NCBI GenBank assembly: GCA_964461885.1
Contig: CAYWVY010000100.1
Span: forward strand, 1 to 5,309
Source: UBA288 sp964461885
Lineage (GTDB): Archaea > Halobacteriota > Methanomicrobia > Methanomicrobiales > Methanospirillaceae
Length of the DNA stretch: 5,309 nt
Reading direction: 5' to 3'
The position numbers and the translations under genes are program-made. Positions 1 through 5,201 of this stretch are shown piece after piece (position 1 is the first letter of the stretch; each line of letters starts with the position of its first letter). The notes below the pieces were generated by a model. It was not told the origin of the DNA. It searched no databases and saw only the letters and a list, made by a program, of their open reading frames with translations.

Positions 1-35
1 CGTGTCCGCCGGGTATGCCCACTCCGATGGGGCCG

Positions 36-86
36 TCACGCGGCCGGCAGGGTGAAGAAGAAGGTCGAGCCCTCGCCCGGCTCATC
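36..86 (-). pseudogene. Histidine kinase C-terminal tail, gene remnant
   Basis: Reading the minus strand, this stretch gives DEPGEGSTFFFTLPAA followed by a TGA stop. Gly-Glu-Gly-Ser-Thr-Phe followed by a Phe/Thr-Leu-Pro strand is the usual last segment (G2 region and final beta strand) of histidine kinase HATPase_c domains. Upstream in the same frame the residues are Arg/His/Ser-rich and do not resemble an ATPase domain. Instead the DNA there encodes, in another frame, the unknown element X, so the kinase body is missing. It matches the kinase end at 5255-5305 at 46 of 51 bases. I infer a fragment left by deletion or recombination. The window edge hides whatever lies further downstream. Confidence 0.65.
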
Positions 87-252
87 CCGTCGTCGGTGGC
101 GGATGGATCTCGACGACCAACTGCGGCCGATCCGTCACGATGCGTATCCGGTTGTCCTTCATCGCGTAGCCTCGAGCCCGGTATCGCTTCAGATCATCGG
201 CATGCCCGGGCGCATCGACGAACTCGAGCCGCCCGGTGACACCGAGGAGCAC
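82..252 (-). CDS. Unknown short ORF X (56 aa), copy of a repeated element
   Basis: I do not recognise this family. From a GTG at 250-252 the frame gives 56 codons ending in TGA at 82-84. It contains LEFVDAPGH, DDLKRYRARGY, NRIRIVTDRPQ and VVEIHPPP, an alternating charged/hydrophobic pattern like a small alpha/beta domain. The frame stays open upstream to the HepT stop at 349, with a strand-like LIILSLD just before the GTG. The true domain may therefore start further up, but no ATG in frame supports this. No Shine-Dalgarno is visible. The same element recurs in degraded form at 4994-5164. This copy is open throughout, but it ends overlapping a kinase tail, so it may itself be a fragment of a larger gene. 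Confidence 0.35.
   Translation of the reverse strand: MLLGVTGRLEFVDAPGHADDLKRYRARGYAMKDNRIRIVTDRPQLVVEIHPPPTTG
101..228 (-). repeat. Direct repeat, left copy (partner 5001-5128)
   Basis: By eye, 112 of 128 bases match 5001-5128 without gaps and in the same orientation. The densest identity is 121-228 (97 of 108). Similarity continues to about 262 after a 2-base difference near 229-230 and fades below about 94. The repeat covers the core of the unknown ORF X and has no terminal inverted repeats, so it is not an insertion sequence by structure. Confidence 0.85.
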
Positions 253-348
253 GGGCCGGTCCGAGCCGGCATCCAGCGATAGTATGATGAGTGGCGGACG
301 TCGGCCTCCGTGTCCGGTCCATAACCGCAGAACCCCGGCGGGCGGTGG

Positions 349-706
349 TCAGGCGTCGTCGGTCGCCTCGCTCTGCAGGGGCAGGAGCTGCGGGAGGAGG
401 GACGGCAGCTGCCCGTCGACGATCGCCCAGACGGTCTCCGGGTCGACCGCGAAGTACCGGTGCACCACGACGTTCAGAAGACCGACGATCTGTCGCCAGG
501 GGATCTCCGGATGCCGTTCGCGAAACGGCACGGGGACCTGGGAGGTCGCCTCGCCGATCACCTCGAAGTTCCGCAGGCCCGCATCGAGGAGTCCGGGCAT
601 CCGCCGCAGGACGCCGGATACGGGTACCCGTCCACGTAGCCAAGAGCCCGCTCCGTAGCCTCCCTCGTATCGTCGATGAGGACGACCACGGACCGGCGCT
701 AGACAT
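349..706 (-). pseudogene. hepT: HepT-like HEPN toxin, frameshifted and with altered active site
   Basis: HepT is the HEPN-domain RNase toxin of the HepT/MntA type VII toxin-antitoxin system. The C-terminal part is clear in one frame from about 600 to 349. It has AGLRNFEVIGEA, RHPEIPWRQIVG, then LLNVVVHRYF and DPETVWAIV, matching the family core. The N-terminal helix (VVLIDDTREATERALGYVDG) is in a different frame, from a GTG at 687-689 down to about 620. Joining the halves needs a -1 shift at roughly 600-630. An ATG at 704-706, overlapping the mntA stop as is usual for this pair, lies in the third frame, so a second lesion near 690 is possible. The catalytic RX4HXY motif reads L-NVVV-H-R-Y: the Arg is Leu (codon 475-477), while His and the modifiable Tyr remain. 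Most likely an inactive toxin remnant; sequencing error could explain the shift but not easily the Leu. Confidence 0.8.
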
Positions 707-1019
707 AGACAAGCTCCCGGCTCACCCGGTCCCAGAGGGCCGGGGGCTGCAGGAGACCACCGCGGACCACCAGGTCAACGGGGACACCGAGCAGAGATTC
801 AAGGTAATCGCGGATCTGGACGACGTCCCAACCGAGCGGACGGGAGAGCTCGACCATCAGGTCATCGTCGCTGCCCGCCTCCGGCTCACCGCGGGCGACG
901 GAGCCGAACAGGGCCCGCTCGGCGACCCCGAACTCCTCGACCAGCGCCTGGCGGTTGGCACGAAGCCGTGCGAGGATACGCGCCCGTGACAGTCCCTGCA
1001 CGCCCGCTGTGTCTGCCAT
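699..1019 (-). CDS. mntA: MntA-type minimal nucleotidyltransferase antitoxin
   Basis: 106 residues, normal for the family. Characterised MntA proteins neutralise HepT in the cytoplasm by transferring AMP units onto the Tyr of its RX4HXY motif. The polymerase-beta-like active site is intact: FGSVARGEPEAGSDDDL contains the GSX10DXD motif (G39, S40, D51, D53), and the third acidic residue is D82 in PVDLVV. An N-terminal helix (residues 10-30) precedes it, as expected. The ATG at 1017-1019 is the first in frame. Only a weak GGTGG lies upstream, 12 bases away, so the start could be leaderless. The stop overlaps or nearly abuts the degraded hepT remnant (349-706), the usual antitoxin-toxin pairing. 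With the partner apparently dead, this gene may persist as an orphan or act on HepT proteins encoded elsewhere. Confidence 0.88.
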   Translation of the reverse strand: MADTAGVQGLSRARILARLRANRQALVEEFGVAERALFGSVARGEPEAGSDDDLMVELSRPLGWDVVQIRDYLESLLGVPVDLVVRGGLLQPPALWDRVSRELVYV

Positions 1020-1040
1020 TCGTTCTCATATCCACCCGGT

Positions 1041-1056
1041 CGATGTTTACCCATTC
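1041..1056 (-). promoter_or_regulatory. Weak candidate promoter for mntA
   Basis: On the minus strand GGAATGGGTAAACATC is the only A/T-leaning stretch in the 223-base gap upstream of mntA. Its centre is about 25 bases from the ATG at 1019, which would fit a leaderless archaeal transcript. The match to a TATA box is poor. The rest of the gap (1057-1218) is GC-rich; the only structure I see in it is an inverted repeat (CGGCAC at 1064-1069, GTGCCG at 1082-1087) of unclear meaning. Confidence 0.25.
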
Positions 1057-1218
1057 CGCTCCGCGGCACGGTGAGCACGCTGTGCCGGTGGCGGCCGTCG
1101 AGGGGGGACCCGGTGCCGCTCTCTGCGCCCGGAGGGTCCGGGGAGGGCGGTTCCCCGGCAGGTGGTGTGCGCTGCTCCTGAACAGGTACTCACCCCATCG
1201 CCGGCCGCGGCGGGGATC

Positions 1219-1225
1219 AAAAAAA
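1219..1225 (-). terminator. T-run terminator after the CBM6 protein gene
   Basis: The minus strand carries CTTCCTCTTTTTTTGATC, with seven consecutive T starting 17 bases past the stop codon at 1243. Archaeal transcription ends at U-rich tracts without needing a stem, and this is the longest T-run on the minus strand in an otherwise very GC-rich window. It would separate the large gene from mntA. Confidence 0.6.
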
Positions 1226-1242
1226 GAGGAAGATCGAACGGC

Positions 1243-4200
1243 TCAGGTCGCCCGGATGTACCCGTTCCGCTGGACCGTCTCGGTCGTACCGTCCCTGTAC
1301 GTGATCTTCACGAGCGGCGAGAACGTCCCGGTCGCCGGGTAGAAGAACGTCGGGCTCGTCGCCCGCGAGTTCCAGGTGTTCAGGTGCGCCGGCGCGTCGA
1401 ACGACCACCAGGCCGCGCTGATGCTCTTGCCGGCCGCCGGGATCAGGCTGAACTTCACCGCGCTGCCGTGCCGGGCCGTCACAGGTGCGGCCGTGAACGA
1501 GGCCCCGCCCGCTCCTGGCGTCGGCGTGGGCGTCGGCGTCGTGACGCCGACCGGCGCGAATGCGATCCAGTCGAGGTTCTGGCCGTCGCCGGCGAAGGCG
1601 AGCTTCAGTGTATGCGTGCCGGCCGTGAGCCTGATGGGGGCCTCGATGGTCTGGAAGGCCGAGAACGATCCCGTGTTTGGGACCGTGATCGTCGTGGCCG
1701 CAAGACCGTCGACCGAGACGGCGAATGTCCGGCCGCTGTTCGGGCTCGCGACCCGTGCCTGCAGGGTGTACGCGCCGGTCTCCGTGACGTTCGCGGTGTA
1801 GGTCAGGTACTCGCCGTTCCGGATCCAGCCGACGTTCGTGACGCCGCCCGCCGTCTCGATGTCGACGTCGTCCTGGCGGTACGCGCCGCCGCTGTTGCCG
1901 GAGGTGGTGTCGTGGTATGCGACGCCCTCGCCGCCGACGTCGTAGTCCTCGGCCTGGATGGTGCCGGGGATTGCGTGCCCCGGCGCCGGCCCTGTCCCCT
2001 CGACGGTGATCTGCATGATCTTGCCGTGGGAGAGGTCGTTCCAGATGTGCAAGTACCCGCCGCCCAGCCAGCGGTCGGACTCCCTGATGTTGAGGCTGAT
2101 CGTGTAGGCGCCGGGGCGCTGGAACGTGTGGACCGGGTTCCGCTCGGTCGACGTGGTGCCGTCCCCGAAGTCCCAGCGCCACTCGTAGGCCCACTCGGAC
2201 GACATGTCCGTGAAGTGGACGGAGAGCGGCGCCGTGCCGTTCGTCCGGTCAGTCGTGAAGTTCGGGGTCGCGTACGCGTCCCCGTAGGCGACGAAGACGG
2301 GCGACTCGATCCGGTCCATGCCCATGCCGCTCCCGTGGAAGCGGAGCCGGAGCGTGCCCGCGGCGGCCTGGACCTGCGTCTGCACCGCTTTAAAGGCGGT
2401 CGGGCTGCCCGTGTTCGGGACGCTCACGTTCCCGGCGACCCGGCCGTTGACCTCGACCTGGACGCTCCCGCCGTCGCGGTCGCTCCCGAGGTAGAGGACA
2501 AGGGCCGGGAGCTGGGGCGTCGGCGAGACGCCGCCGATGCTGTAGGTGAGCCACTCGCCGTCCTCGATGCCCACGACCGCGTGGCCACCGGCGATGGGCG
2601 CGACGTCCACGCCGTCCTGGCGGTACGTCCCGCCGCTGTTGCCGGGGGTGGTGTCGTGGTATGCGACGCCCTCGCCGCCGAGGTCGTAGTCTTCGGCCTG
2701 GAGCGTCCCGGGGATCGTGACGTTCACGTACGGCGACGGCGTCGGTACGGGCGCCGCGAACGCGATCCAGTCGAGGTTCTGGCCGTCGCCCTGGAAGGCG
2801 AGCTTCACCGTGTGCGAGCCGGCCGCGAGCGTGACGGGGACCTCGACGGTCTGGAAGGTCGCGAACGACCCGGTGTTCGGGACCGCGATCGTCCCGGCAG
2901 CGGCGCCATCGACCGAGACCACCACCGTCCGCCCGCTGTTCGGGCTCGCCACGCTGGCCGTCAGGGTGTAGGTGCCGGCCGCCGTGACGTTCACGGTATA
3001 ACTGAGCCACTCGCCGTTCCGGATCCAGCCGACGTTCGGCGTGGCGAGGCCCGCGGTCTTCTCGATGTCGACGTCGTCGTGGCGGTACGCGCCGCCGGTG
3101 TTGCCGGGCGTCGTGTCGTGGTAGGCCACGCCCTCACCGCCGATGTCGTAGTCCTCTGCCTCGATCCGGCCGGGGACGGTGTGCGGCTTGTACGGCGTTC
3201 CGTTGCTCGACTCGGCGAGCGCCAGGCTGACCGGGACCGTCCCGCCCTTGGGCGGGTTCTGGGTGACGGTATAGAACGCGTCGTGGTGCCCGGGGAGGGT
3301 CGCGACGATCTTCCGGACCGGCGTGCCCGTCAGGTAGACCGTGACGTTGAGGGGGCCCGGGCCGGTCGTGCCCTGCAGGGTCCGGGTGCCCGAGAGGTCC
3401 TCGAGGTAGATGCTGGCCCCCAGCGGGGAGGTCGAGACCAGGAAATAGCCCCGGTCCCCGCCGACCGGCGGCGCGTTCGGCAGCGCGAGCGGCAGGTAGT
3501 CGGTGACGCCCTCGTCGGGGTTGACGACGTACGGCTCGTCGCAGAACCCGTCGCCGTCGGTGTCCGGATGAGTCTGCGAGAAGCCCGTCCCGTTCGGGAA
3601 GGCCCAGGCGTTGCCGCCGAGGTACGGCCCGCCGACGATGTTCGGGCCGGCCGTCCTGGTGACGTTCAGCTGCCCGACTTCGGCCGCCCCGAAGAACCCG
3701 TTGTCGGTGTTGTTCAGGACATTGTTCGTGACCTGGGAGGACCAGTCGCCGCCGACGGCCACGCCCTGGCCGTTGCCGATGATCCAGTTGGAGGTGATGG
3801 TGGAGCCGCCGCGGTTGGTGGCCTGCACGCCGGTGCCGGCGTTGCCCTCGATCCGATTGGCCTCGATCTCGGCGCCGGCGTGCTCGAGCTGGATGCCGTT
3901 TGCGCCGTTGCCGCTGATGGTGCAGCCGCGGATGATGAGGCCACTCTCCTTGAGCGAGACGCCGAAGCCGGCGTTGTCCGAGACCTCGGAGTCGATGAGG
4001 GAGTTCGCGACGAGCCGGCCCGAGAGGTCGCTCGCGAGGCCGTTCGCGTTCCCGGTGACGGTGCAGCGCTCGATGGTGATCCCGTCGCTCGGGTAGTCGA
4101 GGACGATCCCGGTCCCGGTGCTGTCGCGGACGACGGAGTCGCGGAGGACGGCCTGTTCGGAGCCGCCCTGCTCGGCGTAGCCGTACCCGAAGCCGATGCC

Positions 4201-4611
4201 GTTCTGCTCGGCGACGACGTCCTCGACCACGGAACCGTTCACGCGCCCGATGTAGACGCCGGCGCCGCAGTCGCGGACGGTGACGTTACGGACGGTGACG
4301 TTCGTGATGGGGCCGCCCGGGGTCGCATTGGCGAGCCCGGTGACATAGACGCCGGTCCCGTTTCCGCCGATGCCCTCGATGGTGTATCCCATGCCGTCGA
4401 AGACGACGTCCGAGCTGGTGATCAGCACGCCGATCGACGAGCCGGGCGAGAGGTCGTGGTCCAGGGTGTAGCGTCCGGGCTCGTTGATGGCGAGCGCGGG
4501 CGAGTCGGGCAGGGCCTGCACGCCGACGGCGAGCAGGCAGAGCGCCAGCAGCAGGACTGCTGCCGGCGCACGGGCGCACAAGCGCCTCCGATTGAATGTG
4601 ACGGAATGCAT
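1243..4611 (-). CDS. Secreted beta-helix/PEGA/CBM6/PKD multidomain protein
   Basis: 1122 residues from the ATG at 4609-4611, chosen because GGGAGG lies five bases upstream and a signal peptide follows at once (RRR at 8-10, hydrophobic 17-31, likely cleavage after VQA at 33). An in-frame ATG at 4704 would add 31 polar residues and bury the signal. Domains in order: NosD/CASH-type right-handed beta-helix of short Gly/Asn/Val repeats (about 45-345); DTDGDG calcium-loop motif (351-356); PEGA-like domain (388-466); CBM6 (479-620); divergent CBM6 (633-776); PKD with WDFGDG (779-871; motif 813-818); CBM6 (881-1020); TPTPTPTP linker (about 1025-1032); PKD-like C-terminal domain (1036-1122). No hydrolase or lyase catalytic domain is recognisable and there is no C-terminal hydrophobic anchor. 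PKD, PEGA and beta-helix modules are common in methanogen surface proteins, and CBM6 binds glycans. I infer an exported carbohydrate-binding surface or matrix protein. Residual polysaccharide lyase activity in the beta-helix cannot be excluded. Confidence 0.93.
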   Translation of the reverse strand: MHSVTFNRRRLCARAPAAVLLLALCLLAVGVQALPDSPALAINEPGRYTLDHDLSPGSSIGVLITSSDVVFDGMGYTIEGIGGNGTGVYVTGLANATPGGPITNVTVRNVTVRDCGAGVYIGRVNGSVVEDVVAEQNGIGFGYGYAEQGGSEQAVLRDSVVRDSTGTGIVLDYPSDGITIERCTVTGNANGLASDLSGRLVANSLIDSEVSDNAGFGVSLKESGLIIRGCTISGNGANGIQLEHAGAEIEANRIEGNAGTGVQATNRGGSTITSNWIIGNGQGVAVGGDWSSQVTNNVLNNTDNGFFGAAEVGQLNVTRTAGPNIVGGPYLGGNAWAFPNGTGFSQTHPDTDGDGFCDEPYVVNPDEGVTDYLPLALPNAPPVGGDRGYFLVSTSPLGASIYLEDLSGTRTLQGTTGPGPLNVTVYLTGTPVRKIVATLPGHHDAFYTVTQNPPKGGTVPVSLALAESSNGTPYKPHTVPGRIEAEDYDIGGEGVAYHDTTPGNTGGAYRHDDVDIEKTAGLATPNVGWIRNGEWLSYTVNVTAAGTYTLTASVASPNSGRTVVVSVDGAAAGTIAVPNTGSFATFQTVEVPVTLAAGSHTVKLAFQGDGQNLDWIAFAAPVPTPSPYVNVTIPGTLQAEDYDLGGEGVAYHDTTPGNSGGTYRQDGVDVAPIAGGHAVVGIEDGEWLTYSIGGVSPTPQLPALVLYLGSDRDGGSVQVEVNGRVAGNVSVPNTGSPTAFKAVQTQVQAAAGTLRLRFHGSGMGMDRIESPVFVAYGDAYATPNFTTDRTNGTAPLSVHFTDMSSEWAYEWRWDFGDGTTSTERNPVHTFQRPGAYTISLNIRESDRWLGGGYLHIWNDLSHGKIMQITVEGTGPAPGHAIPGTIQAEDYDVGGEGVAYHDTTSGNSGGAYRQDDVDIETAGGVTNVGWIRNGEYLTYTANVTETGAYTLQARVASPNSGRTFAVSVDGLAATTITVPNTGSFSAFQTIEAPIRLTAGTHTLKLAFAGDGQNLDWIAFAPVGVTTPTPTPTPGAGGASFTAAPVTARHGSAVKFSLIPAAGKSISAAWWSFDAPAHLNTWNSRATSPTFFYPATGTFSPLVKITYRDGTTETVQRNGYIRAT
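1552..1971 (-). repeat. CBM6 module 3 (residues 881-1020)
   Basis: Begins IPGTIQAEDYDVGGEGVAYH and ends GDGQNLDWIAF. The AEDYD opening and the NxDWI closing motif are those of family 6 carbohydrate-binding modules, a beta-sandwich of about 130-140 residues. It is very close to module 1: both share ASPNSGRT, VPNTGSF and GDGQNLDWIAF. Near-identical DNA blocks are shared, for example 1560-1590 with 2762-2792. Confidence 0.85.
1999..2277 (-). other. PKD domain between CBM6 modules 2 and 3 (residues 779-871)
   Basis: The PKD signature is plain: APLSVHFTDMS, then WRWDFGDGTTS, HTF and GAYTISLNI. Between that strand and the closing KIMQITV strand sits an unusually long aromatic-rich stretch (RWLGGGYLHIW, about residues 847-857) where typical PKD domains have a short turn. 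PKD domains in archaeal surface proteins act as rigid spacers and protein contacts; the insertion may add a binding face. Confidence 0.8.
2284..2715 (-). repeat. CBM6 module 2, divergent (residues 633-776)
   Basis: The first third (AEDYDLGGEGVAYHDTTPGN, then GEWLTYS) is nearly the same as in modules 1 and 3. From about residue 692 the sequence diverges, with a different core (LPALVLYLGSDRDGGSV). The closing motif is MGMDRIESPVF instead of QNLDWIAF, so the Asn and Trp of the usual motif are replaced by Gly and Arg. NVGWIRNGEW is also changed to VVGIEDGEW. The fold is probably kept, but the ligand site may be altered or lost. Confidence 0.8.
2752..3177 (-). repeat. CBM6 module 1 (residues 479-620)
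   Basis: VPGRIEAEDYDIGGEGVAYH through GDGQNLDWIAF, a complete CBM6. The DNA block around 3109-3160 recurs at about 1904-1954 and 2648-2700, marking three tandem-derived modules, with a PKD domain between modules 2 and 3. Confidence 0.85.
3214..3450 (-). other. PEGA-like domain (residues 388-466)
   Basis: GYFLVSTSPLGASIYLEDLSG followed by a repeat of short strands and TLPGHHDAF is the pattern of PEGA domains (xxSxPxGAxVxxD, then a GY/GH turn), although the P-E-G-A core itself is not strict here. These are small surface-protein beta domains that are abundant in Methanomicrobiales. It links the beta-helix to the CBM6 section. Confidence 0.65.
3577..4479 (-). other. NosD/CASH-type parallel beta-helix (residues 45-345)
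   Basis: About a dozen coils of the form 'xGVxLxxSxxxxIxxNxxxxN' are visible, for example GVLITSSDVVFDG, GNGANGIQLEHAGAEIE and GNAGTGVQATNRGGSTITSN. It ends in the cap seen in many methanogen NosD-like proteins (GPNIVGGPYLGGNAWA, then a DTDGDGFCDEP loop and DYLPL). The proteins NosD itself helps assemble are copper enzymes, but this cap is shared by surface proteins with no such link. Function here is inferred as structural or glycan-binding. Confidence 0.8.
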
Positions 4612-4616
4612 GATAT

Positions 4617-4622
4617 CCTCCC
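4617..4622 (-). promoter_or_regulatory. Shine-Dalgarno that fixes the start at 4611
   Basis: GGGAGG followed by ATATC and ATG on the minus strand is a strong complement to the archaeal 16S 3' end. It decides between the ATG at 4611 and the ATG at 4704, which has no comparable site. Confidence 0.85.
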
Positions 4623-4623
4623 G

Positions 4624-4644
4624 GCCGCTTCGCTTCGAAGCGGC
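4624..4644 (-). promoter_or_regulatory. 9-bp leader hairpin touching the ribosome binding site
   Basis: A perfect inverted repeat with arms GCCGCTTCG (4624-4632) and CGAAGCGGC (4636-4644) and a 3-base loop. In the minus-strand transcript it would fold one base upstream of the GGGAGG. A stem this close could affect ribosome loading or mRNA stability. It is not followed by a U-run, so it is not a terminator. Confidence 0.55.
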
Positions 4645-4726
4645 GATGGTGGGTTCATTCCCGCGCGGAGGGGTTGGCATGGCGCCCGGCCCGGAGGCCG
4701 TCAAAGGGAGTCTGTCGCTCCACGCG

Positions 4727-4743
4727 CGATTATCACATAATCG
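4727..4743 (-). promoter_or_regulatory. 17-bp palindrome at the predicted transcription start (candidate operator)
   Basis: CGATTATCACATAATCG is a perfect 7-bp inverted repeat around CAC, and is A/T-rich within GC-rich DNA. Its centre (4735) is 22-23 bases downstream of the TATA centre, so it overlaps the predicted start site. A repressor bound there would block initiation or promoter escape. Confidence 0.5.
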
Positions 4744-4752
4744 TTCAGGGCC

Positions 4753-4766
4753 GGATATATCTTTCG
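4753..4766 (-). promoter_or_regulatory. BRE/TATA promoter of the CBM6 protein gene
   Basis: On the minus strand CGAAAGATATATCC gives a purine/A-rich BRE (CGAAAG) directly followed by a TATA box (ATATAT at 4755-4760). Expected start is near 4731-4733, giving a leader of about 120 bases before the ATG at 4611. Confidence 0.6.
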
Positions 4767-4769
4767 AAA

Positions 4770-4993
4770 CAGTTCTGGAAGGGCCGGGGCGGACTGCCGG
4801 CAGGACCCGCGACGGGCGCCGATCCGGCAGAATCCGGGTACGACCTCCGGCGCCGGCGCGGCCCGTGCCGGACGAAGGGGATCGCGGGTGCGGAGGGGGG
4901 CGCCCGGAGCCATGGTCTCTCCCATCCGCCGGCCGGCAGCAACCGCGGCGGAGAGTGCTCCACTGTCACCCCGGCCATGTTAACACTGCTACC
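4770..4993. other. Non-coding GC-rich stretch without recognisable features
   Basis: Open frames run through here on both strands, but none has a credible start, Shine-Dalgarno or familiar residues. They are low-complexity Arg/Pro/Gly translations typical of GC-rich non-coding DNA. I see no RNA gene, no inverted repeat of note and no promoter. Confidence 0.5.
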
Positions 4994-5164
4994 AGGCGGG
5001 GGATGCACCTCGAGGGCCGACTGCGGCCGATCCATCACGATGTGGATCCGGTTGCCGGCCATCGCGTACCTTCGAGCCCGGTATCGCTTCAGATCATCGT
5101 CATGCCCGGGCGCATCAACGAACTCGAGGCCCGGCGACGTCGAGGAGCTCGGGCCGGCCTCACT
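4994..5164 (-). pseudogene. Degenerate copy X' of the unknown element
   Basis: It translates to LEFVDAPGHDDDLKRYRARR, NRIHIVMDRPQ and LEVHPPP, matching the ORF at 82-252. Upstream, the matching residues GRPELLDVAG are in another frame because two bases present at 229-232 in the left copy are missing near 5128-5130. A TGA precedes them within two codons, and there is no start. About ten of the 44 aligned residues differ, from few base changes, so most differences alter the protein, as expected of a decaying copy. Function unknown. Confidence 0.6.
5001..5128 (-). repeat. Direct repeat, right copy (partner 101-228)
   Basis: 112 of 128 bases match the left copy without gaps, same orientation, 4.9 kb apart. 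The pair brackets the CBM6 protein gene and the mntA/hepT remnant. No target-site duplication or terminal inverted repeat is visible at its ends. Confidence 0.85.
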
Positions 5165-5173
5165 CGAGTCGTG

Positions 5174-5201
5174 CGATCGGAAAAACGGAGAGATCCGATC
5201 G
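5174..5201 (-). terminator. Hairpin terminator candidate after the right-edge kinase
   Basis: Arms CGATCGGA (5174-5181) and TCCGATCG (5194-5201) form an 8-bp perfect inverted repeat. On the minus strand a TTTTT run sits at 5181-5185, at the loop and 3' arm. It lies 54 bases past the kinase stop, a plausible end for that transcript, though the T-run is not downstream of the stem as in a bacterial terminator. Confidence 0.4.

Noticed and set aside
194..712. Minus-strand open frame of 172 codons through hepT
   Set aside because: Only its first few codons could belong to hepT (ATG overlapping the mntA stop). The rest is an out-of-frame Arg-rich translation of hepT and X.
291..989. Plus-strand open frame of 232 codons across mntA/hepT
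   Set aside because: Arg/Ala-rich antisense translation; the minus strand here has recognisable MntA and HepT motifs.
1552..3177. Regular repeats as a CRISPR array
   Set aside because: The repeats are about 420 bases, in frame, and encode CBM6 modules.
4609..4704. Upstream in-frame ATG at 4704 as the start of the large gene
   Set aside because: It lacks a ribosome binding site and would put 31 polar residues before a good signal peptide. The ATG at 4611 has GGGAGG at ideal spacing.
1162..4740. A 1192-codon open frame on the plus strand opposite the large gene
   Set aside because: It is the antisense shadow of a GC-rich gene with strong codon bias. Its translation is Arg/Val/Asp/Gly low complexity with no domain, and it has no Shine-Dalgarno, whereas the minus strand encodes a signal peptide and clear domains.
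94..5164. Flanking repeats as an insertion sequence or composite transposon
   Set aside because: There is no transposase, no terminal inverted repeats and no target duplication, and the repeats encode a short protein-like element.
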